From assembly GCA_914767715.1 (NCBI GenBank), contig OU612065.1, positions 6,574,001-6,634,000 of the forward strand: a stretch of DNA of 60,000 bases, given 5' to 3'. How positions within the stretch are numbered: position 1 is the first letter of the stretch; each line of letters starts with the position of its first letter. Under the pieces are notes generated by a model. It was given only the letters and a program-made list of their open reading frames with translations, was not told where the DNA came from and ran no database searches. Of this stretch, positions 26,409-36,773 are shown piece after piece. Made by a program: the position numbers and the translations under genes. The DNA is from Membranipora membranacea (Eukaryota > Bryozoa > Gymnolaemata > Cheilostomatida > Membraniporidae).

Positions 26409-26627
26409 TCATACAGATTTAAACTTGAGGGGTGTGACTACCTCAGGGACATTTCCACTATGATAATCACAAGGACCCGACGTCGATTTGCTACAATTGC
26501 CTCCTGAATGATATTCAATCTCGCTCTCACTGGATCTGTTAATCTCCCTATAATTTTCACCCTCGCTGTCGGATGAGCTAGAGTTGTAATTTTTGCTGTG
26601 CTTGATTTCGATCGTTTGCTTTGTCAT
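26409..26627 (-). other. Unrecognised Ser/Glu-rich 72-codon ORF
   Basis: Starting at ATG, the frame reads Ser/Asp-rich (SSSSDSEGENYREIN), then YHSGGNCSKSTSG and VVTPLKFKSV. It is richer in CpG than its surroundings and is not derived from a simple repeat. No splice partner or family was identified. It could be a single-exon gene, a first exon, or the acidic head of a lost transposase. Confidence 0.25.
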
Positions 26628-26830
26628 TCAATTATGAAATTTTATACACTATTCCATTTTACCAGCAAAGCCACATAACATGGGACAGATTAACTTTGCA
26701 TTGTATTCACTCATTCATTCAATAGATAAATTCTGTGCGGTTTAATATTGTATGCAGGGAATATCAAAACCACTGTGTCATAACAAAAAGTCTTATTTAC
26801 GAGATACTGTATATTCCCATTATAATCTAC

Positions 26831-26902
26831 GGTACTAAAAAGGTACTATTTTCTACAAGTGATCACAACTCCAAAGGAGAAAAATAGTACCTTTTTAGTA
26901 CC
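26831..26902. repeat. Hairpin with about 24-bp arms
   Basis: GGTACTAAAAAGGTACTATT (continuing TTCT) is mirrored by AAAATAGTACCTTTTTAGTA (continuing CC) across a loop of 24 bp, with one extra A in the right arm. The arms contain a direct repeat of GGTACTA. It is probably a small MITE. Confidence 0.7.
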
Positions 26903-27591
26903 TTCTCATCCCAACTTTGAGTGAAAATAATTCTTAACTGGGCCACAGGCTGCTTTTGGACAAAGCATAATGTTCTAAACTACACTGAGAGCTCTAGAAT
27001 GATACCAAAAACCTGTTCCCTTTACAAGCACTTTAATAAATCTATTATTTTTTAATCAAGGGGTAACTGTTGCACCTTGATTATCCACACACAGCCCTTG
27101 TGCAAGTTAAGTTCTACAGGGCACTTGCACAAACTATATGGAATGCATATGGAATAATAAACCTAAATATTACCATTCAAAATCACTTGGCATTTTTCAA
27201 AATATTCCCCCTAGGAAATTCAATGTTCTAGTCAACCGGAAATACACAGAATCACATTTAATGGAGTGGCTATATTAAAATTAATAGTTTTGATTGGCCA
27301 AATATAGATGGATTGACATTTGATTGGATGTGTAATTTGCTTCAGCTATTAGCTATTTTCTCCAATGGCCTGAGGCCAAACATTTATATTTATCTTTTTT
27401 CAACATATGGAATAAAAGAGGAAATGTTCACTGCATGATGACTGTGTAATGAACATGAGCTGAGAATGCTCTTCATTTTTGTAAGGAAGATGGGGGGTAT
27501 GATGAAATTCTGTAGTAGTATCCTCTTTTCTGAGTATACAAAAAACCAAGGTATGTATATTATAGTGCATTCATAATAAATGATGATAGTC

Positions 27592-29090
27592 CCCATCATA
27601 GGACTGCTGCATTTCCTGACTTTGGGCTTGGTGTGGGTAGGGGGTGGGGGTGGGAAGGATGGAAGCTCACTGTATTTCTCATTAAACTGATCAATTTATT
27701 GACATAAATTTTAACAGCTCAAGTTTTTTCACAATTCCCATACTACAAACTATTACTGCTAGGGGAGAAGAGAACATCGACACTATGGAAGCGATTAATC
27801 GGAAGGCTTTCAGATGGGCTTTTCACAAAAAGAAGTCGGATCATATCAGTGATCTCATGTCTCAGTTCGATTGGCAAACTCTAGCTGAAAGACGACAAAA
27901 TTCCGATCTAAAATTGTACTTCAAAATCATTGCAGGTTCAGCAGCTGTTGATGAAGGCAAAGTCTCCACAAGCCATATGCACGATCACAACACCCGGACA
28001 GGTTCTGTTGTTGGTACAATCAACACCAATGTGAAGAAATATGCTTTCAAACAGCGAGTCTACCGATATCTCAACCCAGCTATCCATCGAACTGATTTAT
28101 GATAACTGTATATGTTGTTCGTTGTTCGCATTACTATATCCCTTGTTGCTCATTTATCTATTGATCGTTATTGTACTACTGATGACTCATGATATTGTTT
28201 ACTGACTTATGACTCACACCACTGACTACTCTCATCGACATACTGGACTGTCCTATTTCATTGTATATTAGCCATCCTACTCCGTTTATAATTTGTTGCT
28301 CTCGTCTTACTCAACTCCAACAATATTTACCAACTCATGAAACAAGTACTCAGTGCTGTTTCGATTGTGCATTTGTTGCCGTTTTCTCGAGGGCACCAAG
28401 CCCCCTTCCCCGTGCTCGGCTCCCGGCGCCCTGTTGTGGTTGATTTTAGTGTATGGGCAAGGACTTGTTACCCTGATCTGGTCCCGAGTGTGGCGTGGCC
28501 TGGTGTCTGATAATCCACTGGAAACCCCTACAGTGTTGTCCCAGATTACTAACAAAAGTTGTCTGTCAATTTCTCCTTATCCTCCCCTTATATGTTAACA
28601 ACCCACTGCTGAAAACCCTGCGATTGTGAATGTGACGCCAAAACCCTCCTTGAATTGATCCCTTGCGAGTCGTGGCTGTGAAGCTATACAAAATACCTAA
28701 CTGTTACATCTCCGATGAAAGATATACTGTTATTTACATCCAGATAATCAAGTCTCACTCTGTTATCACTACACATCATATCGCCCTTGAAAGGAGACAA
28801 CTACTCCGACGGCGATCAACCTATCGGAAGAATCGGAAGAGAAGGCAACTCTAGCGCCTTCAGATGCGTGCGGAATAGTGCTGAATATATGCTAGAGTTG
28901 TCTTTTCTTCTCCCCTATCAGAAATAGTTTGTAGTATTTGAATTGTGAAAAAACTTGAGCTGTTAAAATTTGTGTCAATAAATTGATCAGTTTAATGAGA
29001 AACACAGTGAGCTTCCATCCTTCCCCACCCCCACCCCCTACCTACACCAAGCCCAAAGTCAGGAAATGCAGCAGTCCTATGGTCCCCGTA
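27592..29090. mobile_element. Foldback element with about 175-bp inverted termini
   Basis: The left arm, about 27592-27772, is matched in reverse by 28902-29090. Shared stretches include GGACTGCTGCATTTCCTGAC, GTGGGTAGGGGGTGGGGGTG and ATTAAACTGATCAATTTATT. Identity is high, with a few substitutions and small indels. Between the arms lie a LINE reverse-transcriptase tail and about 800 bp of partly GC-rich DNA (28385-28500). No clear target duplication was seen. Either a non-autonomous element captured the LINE end, or an inverted duplication formed around it. Confidence 0.75.
27767..28102 (+). pseudogene. LINE (CR1/Jockey-type) ORF2 C-terminal fragment
   Basis: About 110 codons of the post-reverse-transcriptase tail of a non-LTR retrotransposon are open: NIDTMEAINRKAFRWAF, then FDWQTLAERRQNSDLKLYFK and KYAFKQRVYRYLNPAIHRTD, ending in TGA. 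This matches the usual ending of such elements (an ERR-type helix followed by a short basic tail). The fragment begins at the inner edge of the left foldback arm. The catalytic domains are absent. It is not the same family as the LINE at 45.4-49.3 kb. Confidence 0.65.
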
Positions 29091-29270
29091 TACATATAAA
29101 TTTATTATTTTACCACAAATTGACAAAAGATATTGTAGAAGAAATAAGGATCCTATTAAATTATTCCTATGGTGCAGGCAACTCTAGTAATGTATAACTT
29201 CACACTTGTTGGATTCTGAGTTCATATTATCATTCAGGAATCACTTCTTGTCTGTTCTATATTTGGAGAT

Positions 29271-29418
29271 ATGGCGCGGCGGCAAAGTGTGATGAAACCT
29301 CCACTCGCTAACTCTCACTTTTATAGCATACATGACAAGTTGGTAGACCAAGAAATCAGGAGGTCTCCGCGGAGGAACTCCCGACCCGGAGTACCACTCT
29401 GCGCGTCCCGCAGTGAAG
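29271..29418 (+). CDS. Candidate first coding exon, unrecognised
   Basis: ATGGCGCGGCGGCAAAGTGT opens a CpG-rich frame of 49 codons (MARRQSVMKPPLANSHFYSI, later RRSPRRNSRPGVPL) that could end at a GT donor at 29419. Base composition differs sharply from the AT-rich flanks, as expected for a promoter-proximal exon. No downstream partner in matching phase was found, so this may instead be a mobile-element fragment. Confidence 0.3.
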
Positions 29419-29635
29419 GTGTAATTTGGCCCTTGTTGTCATTTGTTTTAAGCCAAAACTAGAGCGTTCATATTATAAAATGCATAATTTTACCTGATTT
29501 TACAAATTATATTGATGCACTTTATTCGAACGAGGAGAGATGGTATGTTAATAGGCAACTATATCTAGTTATTTGTACTGTGGGGGTAGGAAAACATAGT
29601 TTTTCCTGCAACAAGAAGCTTGAAAAGTCTTCTGG

Positions 29636-29735
29636 GTGAAGGAAGCTGAAAAAAGGGAGGAAAAAGGGAGATAGGGAGGAGGTGGGAAATACCCCTAAAA
29701 ACTGGGAGGCTCCCTACCAAAAAGGGAGACTTGTC
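29636..29735. repeat. Purine-rich GGGA/GGAAA tract
   Basis: This is low-complexity sequence with repeated GGGAG, AAAGGGAG and GGGAGG on the + strand. No coding sense. Confidence 0.6.
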
Positions 29736-30637
29736 AGGTATGTTTTATAGTGAACTCAAAATTTCAGCTGTGAAGTAATGAGATATGCGCTTTTTTGTAA
29801 GTACAGCAGCCCTACCACACTAACTCTCTTAACCAATCAAGTAATTGTTTATCAAGCAAAATTATTCTCAGTATAAAACTATCTGTGCACTATCACTTCA
29901 CCTCGTTTCAGTGACTTAAAGCTGGAAAAAAATCTTCGGCATTTAGTGAGTTGGCTGTGAAAAATAGTCGATGATAGGTTGGGTGTGGTACAAGTTTCCT
30001 TTGTGGTCTTAGTGCTCTAGGAGTTCAAATTGGCCAACCTCAAACAGCTGATAGATGCTGCAGTCCTACGAAATTGCTCGCACTCTGTTGGTTATAATTG
30101 CATTGCACATGCTTGCTGATTTGTTTCGTGTACATGCCTTCCTAGATTTGTGACGTACATTTTTCAAGTTGACTCTCAAAAATGTGATAGAGGTGCTTCA
30201 AATATTGTGGCTAGAAAATTAGTTGCAATCATCGGTACGTTGAAAATGGCTCACGGCATCATGGTATAACATGAATTTATTGCTTACAACCAAGACACAG
30301 TATCGAGAACTAATAATTTGTAGCGAAATGGTAATCATGCTGAAAAATAATATAATTCTACAACAATGTAGTTATACACTTGTTTCCAAGTTAAGGTAGA
30401 GAAGAAACCATTATGTCTGTTGAGTTTACAGGTCTATGAATCGTTCCGTACCAGAATTGGAACTATGCCAAAATTAATCGTAATGTCGAAGAAAGCAGTC
30501 AAATTATAAAACTGATGAGTACTATGAACTTGTGAACACTTTTACATTTCATTTTCTAAAATTTCATTATTGATATCCAATCAGAGATGAATGGGTTGAA
30601 AAGTAATATGGGGGGTTGATACAAGCAGCAATGAAAG

Positions 30638-33600
30638 TCAATATTTGTGGCTCTCAGCTCCTCCTCTTCCAAAACCTACAGCAAATAAAAGTTCTTTCAA
30701 ATATAACAAGTATTGAAAATTGAAGTGAACTAAGATATATCATGGTTTCATTTAATAGTTCTGGTAGCAGTCAAATTTCAATTTGGGAAACTTGAATGAA
30801 ATATGTAAAACCAAAGCTAGGTGGGCAAATGACATGGGCTAATTGTTAGCAGTTCAAACTGTAGATCACGAAGATCGGGTTTGAATTCTTAATCTCTGAA
30901 AAGATATTCCCTCTAATCTGTACAATTCAGACATATATACAGTTATATTTTAATAATAAAGTGTACCTCCTGGTCCAAACATCGCAGCATAGCATGGATT
31001 ATTACAGTATGGCTTTCCTTCATGCTAAAAAGGATAAATTGTTGAATCTGTTTATTCATTTGACTGCTGGATTTTTATTTACATCACAGCTTTTTGCAAT
31101 GCATTTGCTTGTAACATTAATCGACATGAGAATTATAGTTCAGAGAGTAATGAAAGCGATTTCATGTGATGTATGCAAATAAAGTTTAGGAAATAGTTTC
31201 TCAACATCACAAACCTCAGCATGGCTTCCCGATGTCAAGGTTTTATTGCACTTCTCACATCTCAAACATGGGCGATGCCAATCTTTTCCGAGGGAGGACA
31301 CCTTCTCAGCTGAAAAAATAAAGAAGAAATAATGGTGTAAGACTAATTTTGAAAAGGGCAGCTAGTTATCTTGTAAAAGATAGCGAATAAAAAAAGGTCC
31401 ATGGTTCATGTATCTTCTATTATGTTTACAAGAATCAGGATTCATCATGTTAGAAGCCATTTGACAGCACAGCTTAGCGCTATACATCTTTCAGCAGCTA
31501 GGATCATGTAACTACCAACCACTGCATATGAAGAGAACTCTGCCAAAAAAATTAATCATATCCCCGAGCATTCCTTGAAAACACGATATAGTAGAGCATA
31601 ACTACCAAGTCTGACCAGCAACATTGATGCGTCCAGTCTTCCCCACCCGCTCTGACCTCTTACTCTCGAGACCTAGACTGATATGCAGGATTATTTAAAG
31701 ATCAATAGGTAAAAAATTCAGAGAACTGACTCATCCGCTCATCCCGCACAGCGCTTTTCCGCCTCATTGCTCATCCCCCACAGCGCCTATCCGCCTCATC
31801 GCCTCTGCCTAACTCTTTGCTCATCTACCTTCTCACTCCTCCGCTCAAACCGCCTCATCCCTTGAGGATATCTGCTAGTGATAAGAAAATGAAATGCAGC
31901 GTCCTGATTATGAATTTCATAGCTGCTTTTCATAATTGTTATTCCTGTGATTAGGATAACTAAGGGGGTCGGGTCTGGTTTAGAGGTAACACTATAGCAA
32001 GGATTCTGTATAATGTGAAAATATGTTAAATGGTGTTCTTATTGCACACGACAGACGATATCAGTTGAAGCACTCTCTGGCTGGTTTGGCACCAACCAGC
32101 ATAGAAAACAGGGTAGACATTATTACATAATAAGTCATTGCTATCTCAACACTAGACAATACTGGGTGATGTTTACAACAAATAAAATATTATGTAGATC
32201 AGGATTTCAAATCATTACATAACATACATTACATTACATTACATAATAAGTCATTGCTATCTCAACACTAGACAATACTGGGTGATGTTTACAAATAAAA
32301 GATTATGTAGATCGGGATTTCAAATCCCTTGTGATCTGTTGACATGTATATTAGTATTTACATATTATGGTTATATTATCAAAATCTGCATGGTTATACT
32401 AAGCAATTCTCCTATCATAACAATCAGAATCAGAAATGGGGAAAACATGTGGGCATATCGCCCACATGTTTTCCCCATTTCCGATTTGCATCATTTATTT
32501 CACATTTCGACATCTTACCTAGGGAAACAATGTGCCCAGTCAGATTTTCCTACAGCTAATTTAGTGTTCAAACACTCTATCACGATTTTATGGTCCTACT
32601 CTTGAAAATTGTGTTATCTGGCAGTTATCATCTATAACTAATTTGCTAACAGTTTAGAAGTTGACTGTGTGCCAAAAAGAATTTCATTATGGGACATGAG
32701 GTAAGCCACTTGTTTTAATGGGTGTTGACATTGGGGTGTAACCAGATATTTACTTTGAGTTTGCTGATATGGCTTAGAGCACTCAGAGCAATGAATCAAA
32801 CTGAATAATATGTAATATATCCCATAGACCGGTTTTTGCGTAAGAGCATTCTTGATATTTACCGATACCAAAGTGTAAACCTGAATAACAGCATTTTTTA
32901 TCTATCCCCCCATCAGGCTAAAAATAATCTAGCACCTGCAGTGCAAATGCCATAGTTTCAAACTTGAATCGACTCAATGAGTAAAAAAAGGGCGGACCAT
33001 GTAATGTCTTGATAAAATCAGTAAACTATTGTTTGAAAATATGTTAACATGAGAATCTTGTTCCCTGACCTGAATATAACCCTGTTTATGTGTCTGTCCC
33101 ATAGACAAAACACACAACTATGGTATGCCCTGTAATGTGGGAAATAAATATGAAGCTCTCTTCCTTTTGATGTGAAAGCAGCAGGATGATGGAATCAGTT
33201 TGAAATGTGAGAGTACCCTGCTTTGGTGATCGATGACTCTGGTTCTTTGACTTGGATTATCAATCCAAAATTAAAGCTAGCCAGTTATAACTAAGACAGT
33301 TAAGGCATGTTCTTGGCCCCCCAGACTCTTGCCCGACAGCCCGAAGGCGTAAATATTATAAATATTAAGCTTGTACAGTCAGCGCTCCAGACCAGTCAGG
33401 ATCTAAGCCTATCTCCCTCACCTGAAGTACGCTTTCCCGAGGAGAAAACTGCCTTATCCATGGAAAAATGGGAGACAAATCAGATGAACCTTGTCACTGT
33501 GGTTTATGTTGTTTATTTTGGATACTGGAGAAATACTTAAAACTGAGTTACCCCTACCGTACTGGTGTGGCTGATAATGTGTTGAGGGAAATTGAGGATA

Positions 33601-33796
33601 GAGGATCCACATCAGCTGGGCCTAATTGCATATTAGGTACATTTGTCTGAGACAGCCCGGATGAAACATACACTGCAAACTTGGATAAAAAAACAAATCT
33701 AACTGTACATGCAGAGCATACTAGTCAGTAGTCACAAGATATGGAAATAAACTCACCAAAATAAACCTCCTTTGTACATTTTGGGCATTTAGGCAT
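30638..33796 (-). CDS. CRIP1: Cysteine-rich LIM protein, CRIP1-type
   Basis: Small single-LIM proteins of this family bind zinc and act in the cytoplasm and nucleus as adaptors. Four coding exons (33796-33757, 31309-31215, 31024-30967, 30675-30638) join in phase to 76 aa, against 77 in vertebrate CRIP1. The protein starts [20 protein letters not shown], continues [20 protein letters not shown], then [20 protein letters not shown], and ends [12 protein letters not shown]. All eight LIM zinc ligands are present (C4, C7, H25, C28, C31, C34, C52, C56 by my numbering). Nothing is truncated. The intron of 2.4 kb after exon 1 contains a tandem duplication, a hairpin and a coding-looking + strand segment. 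Confidence 0.95.
30831..30905 (+). repeat. tRNA-derived SINE-like head
   Basis: CATGGGCTAATTGTTAGCAG resembles a pol III A box, and GATCGGGTTTGAATTC, about 50 bp later, resembles a B box with its T-stem. It lies inside CRIP1 intron 3. Ends are not defined. Confidence 0.35.
31733..31868. repeat. Degenerate C/T-rich minisatellite
   Basis: Imperfect repeats of CCGCTCATCCCGCACAGCGC and CCGCCTCATCGCCTCTGCC type motifs occur in CRIP1 intron 1. It is GC-rich against an AT-rich background. Unit length varies around 26-33 bp. Confidence 0.6.
32123..32328. repeat. Tandem duplication, 116-bp period
   Basis: The block TTACATAATAAGTCATTGCT onward (32123) is repeated at 32239 with very few differences, including ACTGGGTGATGTTTACAA. 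A (CATTA)n microsatellite joins the two units. It looks recent. Confidence 0.85.
32433..32481. repeat. Perfect hairpin, 22-bp arms
   Basis: GAAATGGGGAAAACATGTGG (continuing GC) and its exact complement are separated by 5 nt (ATATC). It lies in CRIP1 intron 1. Confidence 0.8.
33325..33650 (+). pseudogene. Coding-looking segment, two overlapping frames
   Basis: After CCCCCCAG, one frame reads [20 protein letters not shown] and [15 protein letters not shown] up to about 33480. A second frame reads [20 protein letters not shown] and ends soon after SAGPNCILG. The change of frame inside an otherwise protein-like stretch suggests a frame-shifted mobile-element or gene fragment antisense to a CRIP1 intron. 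Family not recognised. Confidence 0.25.
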
Positions 33797-34809
33797 GTTG
33801 ATTCTCTGTTGTCAATGGTCCAAAGAGAGGCAGTATGTGTAGACTGTTTATTAGAAGCACCCAGCAGGAAATGATAGGGAGTAGCGAGTAATATCAATGA
33901 CCTAATACAACAATATAGCCTGTGAAAATGATAAGATACAAAAGCCTGTGTGAGGGCTGTACCCTCCCACCCTAAGCATGATTTCTGAACATTGAAATGT
34001 AGTGCCTTGCCAAATGATAACAGGAGCGTTAAACCAGTCAGTTATTTGTCATATTACCCCTAATTACCGAGTTGTTACCGAAGCGTGGACAATAATTATG
34101 CTGAACTCCATTTAATTTGGCTGTGCTGTGCATGATTTTTTTCCAAGTGTGAGTAGCAGACAAGCTGTCAAATTTTGAATAGTAACACAAACCGATTTCA
34201 CTGGTGTAGAATAATTTTGCACAGCTTTTGGTAGAGAGGCATTGTGTATGTGGGTATTATATTACCAACATTAAGTGACTACCCTGTATGTAGCACAAAA
34301 ATGTTTTGAAAATATGACATAAATATAGGTCACAGTGCTTCCTGCGCTTATCATGAAAAATTGAATTAAATTTTGATTTTTACAAGCGTTGTCTACAGTT
34401 GGGAACGTCAAAAATTGTACATGCTAGTAATTGGATAAAACAACCACTACTCCAGTTCCAAGACATGTACTCAATCAGCACGGACTAGCCCTCAGCGGTT
34501 CAGAGCTGATATTACAGTAACAGTGTTCAATATCCAGATTTGAGATTAGGAGGCTTACTGACTTACCACAAACTAAAGGTGTTGGTGATATTGACGGACA
34601 TATAGGACATCAACAGGTGCAGGCAAATCTCTTTTAGTTTTTCCATAATTTTTAAAATTGTAACACCTGCCTCATTTACTTTTCCAGGAATTCAATAAAA
34701 ATAGTATTGTTGTTTAAACCGCCGCAATTATCAAATTCTTTAAGTCCAGCACAGTAAAGAAATGTCATCTGTACACCAGACAATGTAGCTTGTGCATAGA
34801 TCGATATTA
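33797..34809. other. Intergenic DNA upstream of CRIP1
   Basis: This should contain the CRIP1 5' UTR and promoter. AT-rich. No further exon or repeat recognised. Confidence 0.4.
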
Positions 34810-35300
34810 TAGGCAGTTTTCTGAGCTCTGATTTAGGCCTCAATTCGGAGTTGTCCTCTCTCCAGTTTGGTACTTTTAACCCACGCCGCATAGGAAAAAC
34901 GTGCTGTAAAGAGGGTTATCTTGAAAACCGCTTATATTAGGATAAAAATTATTTTTGATTCAGAATCTGCAACATTGAAAACTCATATGGACATAGTTTG
35001 GGAATAATTTTAGTAATTGGATAGTCAATTATAGCATTTTCTGCCTGTTTTGCGGACAATTTGGCAGAGATTTTCATGAGTTTCATCACTAAAATTAAGA
35101 TTGATCAACAGTCAAGCCTCCAATGATTTGGAAACCCTGTCTCACAGGGTTTTCAATGGTCATTTTTATCCTAACATAAGCAGTTTTCAAGATAACCCTC
35201 TTTCAGCAGGTTTTTCCTACGCGGTGTGGGTTAAAATTACCAAAATGGAGAGAGGACAACTCCGAATTGAGGCATAAATAAGAGCTCAGAAAACTGTGTA
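34810..35300. mobile_element. MITE family A, copy 1 (about 490 bp, long inverted termini)
   Basis: Inverted termini of about 140 bp (34812-34950 and 35160-35298) begin GGCAGTTTTCTGAGCTC / CACAGTTTTCTGAGCTC and include AGTTGTCCTCTCTCCA. Both ends are flanked by TA. The middle (34951-35159) carries GCCTCCAATGATTTGGAAAC. A second copy lies at 57267-57700 with the middle in the other orientation. Confidence 0.88.
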
Positions 35301-35730
35301 TTCAGTTTATTTTTCTGTAAGCTGATATAAATATGCAGGAAACATTGTTAACCTCTATAATTATGGAATCAGTGAATCCTAATCACACTGTCCAACCAGC
35401 TATTGTCCTTGGGGTTTTAGGCAATGATTGTTACCAGGAAATGTTGGAAATTGGCTGTACTGAAATATAATTAAACAACTAAAAATAAGTAGAAGAAAAA
35501 AGACCACACAGACAACAAGAAAGGAAAGGAATCAGAAAAAGAATAATATTAAATGCTGAAAAATCATCACTCAATGTTTGAATCAAAGGTTGATTCAAAC
35601 TTTGAGGGTGTTTGGAAAAAAACAATTTCCAAATTTCCAGTAGCATTGTGAACACATTGGAACAACTATGTACATGTGCCAGTATTATAGCTCAATGCTA
35701 GATTAAGTTTAATCCAAGCTTCCATTCCAG

Positions 35731-35803
35731 TTGCTCCCTTCCGCTGGTCACGCTGCAAGTAACCTTTGCCTGCGGCGTGACCAGTGGGGAAGGGGGGAGC
35801 AGC
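35731..35803. repeat. GC-rich imperfect hairpin
   Basis: GCTCCCTTCCGCTGGTCACG and CGTGACCAGTGGGGAAGGGG form an imperfect hairpin around a 20-bp loop. Weaker symmetry (GCTCAATGCTAGATTAA and TTGAGCATTAATC) extends it outward to about 35690-35885, so it may be a roughly 195-bp MITE. Confidence 0.6.
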
Positions 35804-35885
35804 TCCGAATGCAGGCAAATGGACCAAACTTGGTCTTGCTCAATGCCTACAGATAGTTGAGAATTATGGTAGTTGAGCATTAATC

Positions 35886-36773
35886 AATCTCGACCTGGTA
35901 TGATTTTCAGATCCATGTAACTAGTAACATAATCTGGTGCTCAGAGCGCAGGCCAGACGGAGCCAAAACAATGGACTTCGATGGTCCCTTCTGCGGGTGA
36001 CCCCAGGTTCTTGTCCCGCCCGCCGCTGTTTGTTTTGAAATTCCTTCTCCATATTTGATCATTGAAACGGTAGCAATCTTCTAGGGTGAGCCAGCCATGA
36101 GGTGGCAACTAAGGCTGATCTCAGTCAGTATACTAGAAACATTGAAGCTCGCAACCTATTCCTATTTATATATAATACCCAGATACTGGCATTCAGTACT
36201 TTCTAACCAAACGGACAGAGCAAAGCATTACAAAGGTTACAGGAGTATTTATTTTAGTGAAAAATGTAATAAAAAATATTAATTTCCATTGATCCATGTG
36301 ACATCATTTAAAAATGATACAATAGAGAGAGTATGTCCTATTTATGTTCCTGATGGATTTGAAAATGAACTGGCAACTGGAATCAAAATAAAATCCTCGC
36401 AAAGCAAAGTGTATCCATATGGTCTATAGTTTGATATGATTATATAAGTAGAACTTGTCGCTCCTCTTTTCAGGGACATAGCTTGAGGACACAAAAAATG
36501 GTTTATTAATAATTAAAATGAACTCCATCTCAGGGAGGTCAGATATTTTTCACCCTTCAATGCCTAATGTATTATGTGGCCATAATACTAGACATCCCTG
36601 CCTCATATGAATGATATCAATAATTGATAATGAAAATCTTAACCATGATTTTGTATGAGCCAGCTTCCTTACTAAACTAGTTGCATATGAAAATGTTCTC
36701 ATAACATAACAATGAAAATGATAGATTTCTATGCCTGATCTTAAAAATGGTTTCCTGTGGTTAGTGGTTAGTA
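35886..36773. other. Intergenic DNA with a short CpG-rich patch
   Basis: A CpG-rich patch at about 35945-36052 contrasts with AT-rich flanks. On the - strand it can be read MEKEFQNKQRRAGQEPGVTR from an ATG at 36053, stopping after 43 codons, with no splice partner. It may be a small promoter-like island or a repeat fragment. The Rab32 3' UTR lies at the right edge. Confidence 0.3.

Noticed and set aside
32282-32605. 107-codon + strand ORF
   Set aside because: It spans the tandem duplication and the perfect hairpin in a CRIP1 intron; the frame is a by-product of repeat sequence.
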